A stretch of DNA of 64,000 bases, taken from contig NC_089742.1 of assembly GCF_040412425.1 (NCBI RefSeq), forward strand, positions 74,116,125 through 74,180,124, read 5' to 3'. Each line of letters starts with the position of its first letter. Position 1 is the first letter of the stretch. Source of the DNA: Macrobrachium rosenbergii (lineage: Eukaryota; Arthropoda; Malacostraca; Decapoda; Palaemonidae). The position numbers and the translations under genes are program-made. Shown here one piece after another: positions 61,979 through 64,000 of this stretch. The notes under the pieces were generated by a model that was given only the letters and a program-made list of their open reading frames with translations, was not told the DNA's origin and ran no database searches.

Positions 61979-62487
61979 ACACTTTAACTTGAAGAAAATT
62001 GCTTAAAAAAGAAAGTTTCGACAATTATATGACAGAGACGAAGGAAGACAAACTAAAGATAGAATCAAAAGTGCACAGAGATACAAAGAATGTAAAGAAT
62101 GATTCATGAATCAGGAATAATTCAAATAATGGTGATAATTTTAAAGCTGAATATTGGAAACTAGTATCCCAATGAACTGAAACAGGGCAACAGATGAATA
62201 TTCAGCTTGCTTACAAAGATTGTTATAAATAGTAAAGATTAAATTAACACAAATATTTGAAGGCTATATGAATTAATTTCAGGGATCGATAAACAAAAAG
62301 AAACGTGACCGAGAAGATCAATCGAATCGCCTCTCACTTTCATGCAAAAGAAAACGAAGTTTCGAGAGGTGCGCGTTCTTTCTCTCTGAGTGGGATAAGG
62401 AATTTCAGAAATCAATATGTCATTGCATTTAAATCAGAGACGCCTCAAAGACGATTTGAAAAGCCTGTCACATAAAAGAAAACTTCA

Positions 62488-63119
62488 ACAAGTAAAAAAT
62501 GAGCCCGAAGTTTCTTCGGCGTAATCGAGTTTTTTGTACAGAGTATAATGCTGTATTAAATTCTTAGCCACGGCCCATGAAACTCTCAGGCGTAGCCTAT
62601 TAAACTCTCAGCCACGCACCGGTGGTGGTACGTATTGTTGGCAATTATAGCAGTGCCAGACGCACGATCATGGCTAACTTTAATCTTAAGAAAAGTTAAG
62701 TATACCTTAGTTAAAACAGACCACTGAGCTGATTAACAGCTCTCCTAGGTCTGGCCCGAAGGATTAGACTTATTTTACGTGGCTCAGAACCAACTGGTTA
62801 CCTAGCAACGGGACTTACAGCTTATTGTGGAATCCGAACCACATTATGCCGAGGAATGAATTTCTATCACCAGAAATAAATTCCTCTAATTCTTCATTGG
62901 CCGGCCGGAGACTCGAACGCGGGCCCAGCAGAGTGCTAGCCGAGAACGGTACCGACCAAGAGCTGCAATTTGGTATGATTGATGATTGGAGGGTGGATGA
63001 TCAACATACCAATTTGCAGCCCTCTAGCCTCAGTAGTTTTTAAAATCTGACGGCGGACAGAAAAAGTGCGGACGGACAGACAAATAGCCACCTCAGTAGT
63101 TTTCTTTTACAGAAAACTT
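62488..63119 (-). repeat. Family-B foldback repeat, copy 7 (subfamily II), split by a SINE
   Basis: Left part 62488-62691 and right part 62961-63119 are consecutive pieces of family B. A family-A SINE lies between. About 30 bases of family B at the junction (the taaataaaaactactgagg region) are missing, so the insertion came with a small deletion. Confidence 0.9.
62692..62960 (-). repeat. Family-A SINE, copy 6, nested in family B
   Basis: Full-length minus-strand copy from aaaagttaagtataccttag to the tRNA-like head near 62955. Nesting shows that family A was active after this family-B copy was in place. Only a short AAG-type flank can be matched on the two sides. Confidence 0.9.
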
Positions 63120-64000
63120 AAAAACCCTGCACTTCAACAAAGGGAGATTAAATGCCAATGCTTCTTCTTATTCACTCCAAGAAAAATACATCCCCCGGAA
63201 AAAAAAAACTCCGGAATTTATGTTCTATAAGAAGCTTTTGGCAGTTCCCAGCAAAACAGTGCAAAAACTCAACTGGTATGAGCGTGGCGAAGGTTAAAGT
63301 GTGGTTTTCCTTTTAATGGTCGGTCGTCTTTTTGAGATTGGGGTGCATGAATTTCGGTGTAAGGCAAAATATGTCTCAGTTGCCAGAAGTCTAAATTCAG
63401 TCTTAAGAATATTGGATGTTATTCGAGTGAGAAAATGATGTTTCTCCCAACAGGAGTCACTCAGACGATTTCTCTCTTTTGCCAATAACTGTCACCAAGA
63501 GGCGTTCATGTTGTCACATAAAGTTGATTATAGTTAACAGGTACTTTCATCTTTCTATACATTAATATGCCTCTATTTATGCCACCCATATCGTAAATAA
63601 TACGCATAATAATATCTTATACCACAGCTCTCGCCTAACTGTGGAAGTTACAGTTATTGCCTCTCAAGTCATTATAAGAGAACTTTGTTGCTAGTCATAT
63701 ATATAACTCTAAAAGTACAGGTTAATCTTACTGCCGTTTGTTTGATTGAACGTTTGTTGCTGTCAGTTGTTTACTCAATCAATCAACTGCACAGCCCTCC
63801 TCAGAATCAAAGAGTTATATTTTCTGTTTCAGTAAACAACAGCAACAACCCTACTCAGGAAATCGGTCTACAAGCAAACGCTAAGCCGCGCCTCACTCTG
63901 AGCAGCCGAAAAGGAAAAATAAGGATTCGAACCCAGATGAGTTATCGCAACATTCAACTTGTTCGACTGCTTCCCTAAATTCCTCGTTATGTCCAGGAGG
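63120..64000. other. No recognisable feature
   Basis: Ordinary AT-rich sequence. I see no exon, repeat family member or long inverted repeat here. Confidence 0.5.

Overview
The window looks like eukaryotic nuclear DNA, most likely from a decapod crustacean and probably a caridean (palaemonid-like) shrimp. The pointers are more than twenty long (TA)n arrays, several dispersed tRNA-like SINE families, Jockey-like and I-like LINEs, Penelope-like elements and many foldback elements. The taxon is inferred from repeat style, not from a diagnostic gene. Nothing bacterial or plasmid-like is present. Most long open frames here are (TA)n artefacts or transposon debris.

One host gene can be read with confidence. 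It is a homologue of CLN3 (battenin, a multi-pass lysosomal/endosomal membrane protein) on the minus strand. Four exons (22471-22216, 9510-9432, 7067-6936, 964-732) have canonical AG/GT borders and joining phases. Joined, they give the typical order: acidic N-terminus, first membrane helix with a Cys-Asn-Asn motif, glycosylated loop, the 'LVADTLP' helix and two more helices. A fifth segment (54943-54811) begins with ATG after an upstream in-frame stop and ends in a donor of the right phase. It is a plausible first coding exon. If so, the gene runs from about 55 kb to beyond the left edge, its introns are about 32.3, 12.7, 2.4 and 6.0 kb, and the last exons are outside the window.

Layout, left to right. 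1-10 kb: exons 5, 4 and 3, a CpG-rich foldback, one family-B repeat, TA arrays and one family-C SINE. 10-22 kb (intron 2): a nested Harbinger remnant, several foldbacks including two large adjacent ones at 12.6-14.2 kb, a Penelope fragment, a hAT-type element and SINEs. 22.2-22.5 kb: exon 2. 22.5-54.8 kb (putative intron 1): tandem repeats, an LTR-retrotransposon gag-protease segment, a 32-bp minisatellite, a hAT element with near-perfect 8-bp target duplications, an I-like LINE with RNase H, a Penelope element with a GIY-YIG domain, a 1.6-kb inverted repeat bounded and centred by TA arrays, and a Jockey-like LINE cut by a SINE with a perfect 14-bp target duplication. 55-64 kb: 5' flank of CLN3 with more MITEs, SINEs and another LINE.

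The most striking feature is the density of long inverted repeats (arms from about 25 to more than 500 bp) inside introns of a gene that must be transcribed through them. The pre-mRNA would carry many potential long double-stranded RNA hairpins. Family names A-H are local labels. All family statements rest on reading and internal comparison; no database search was made.
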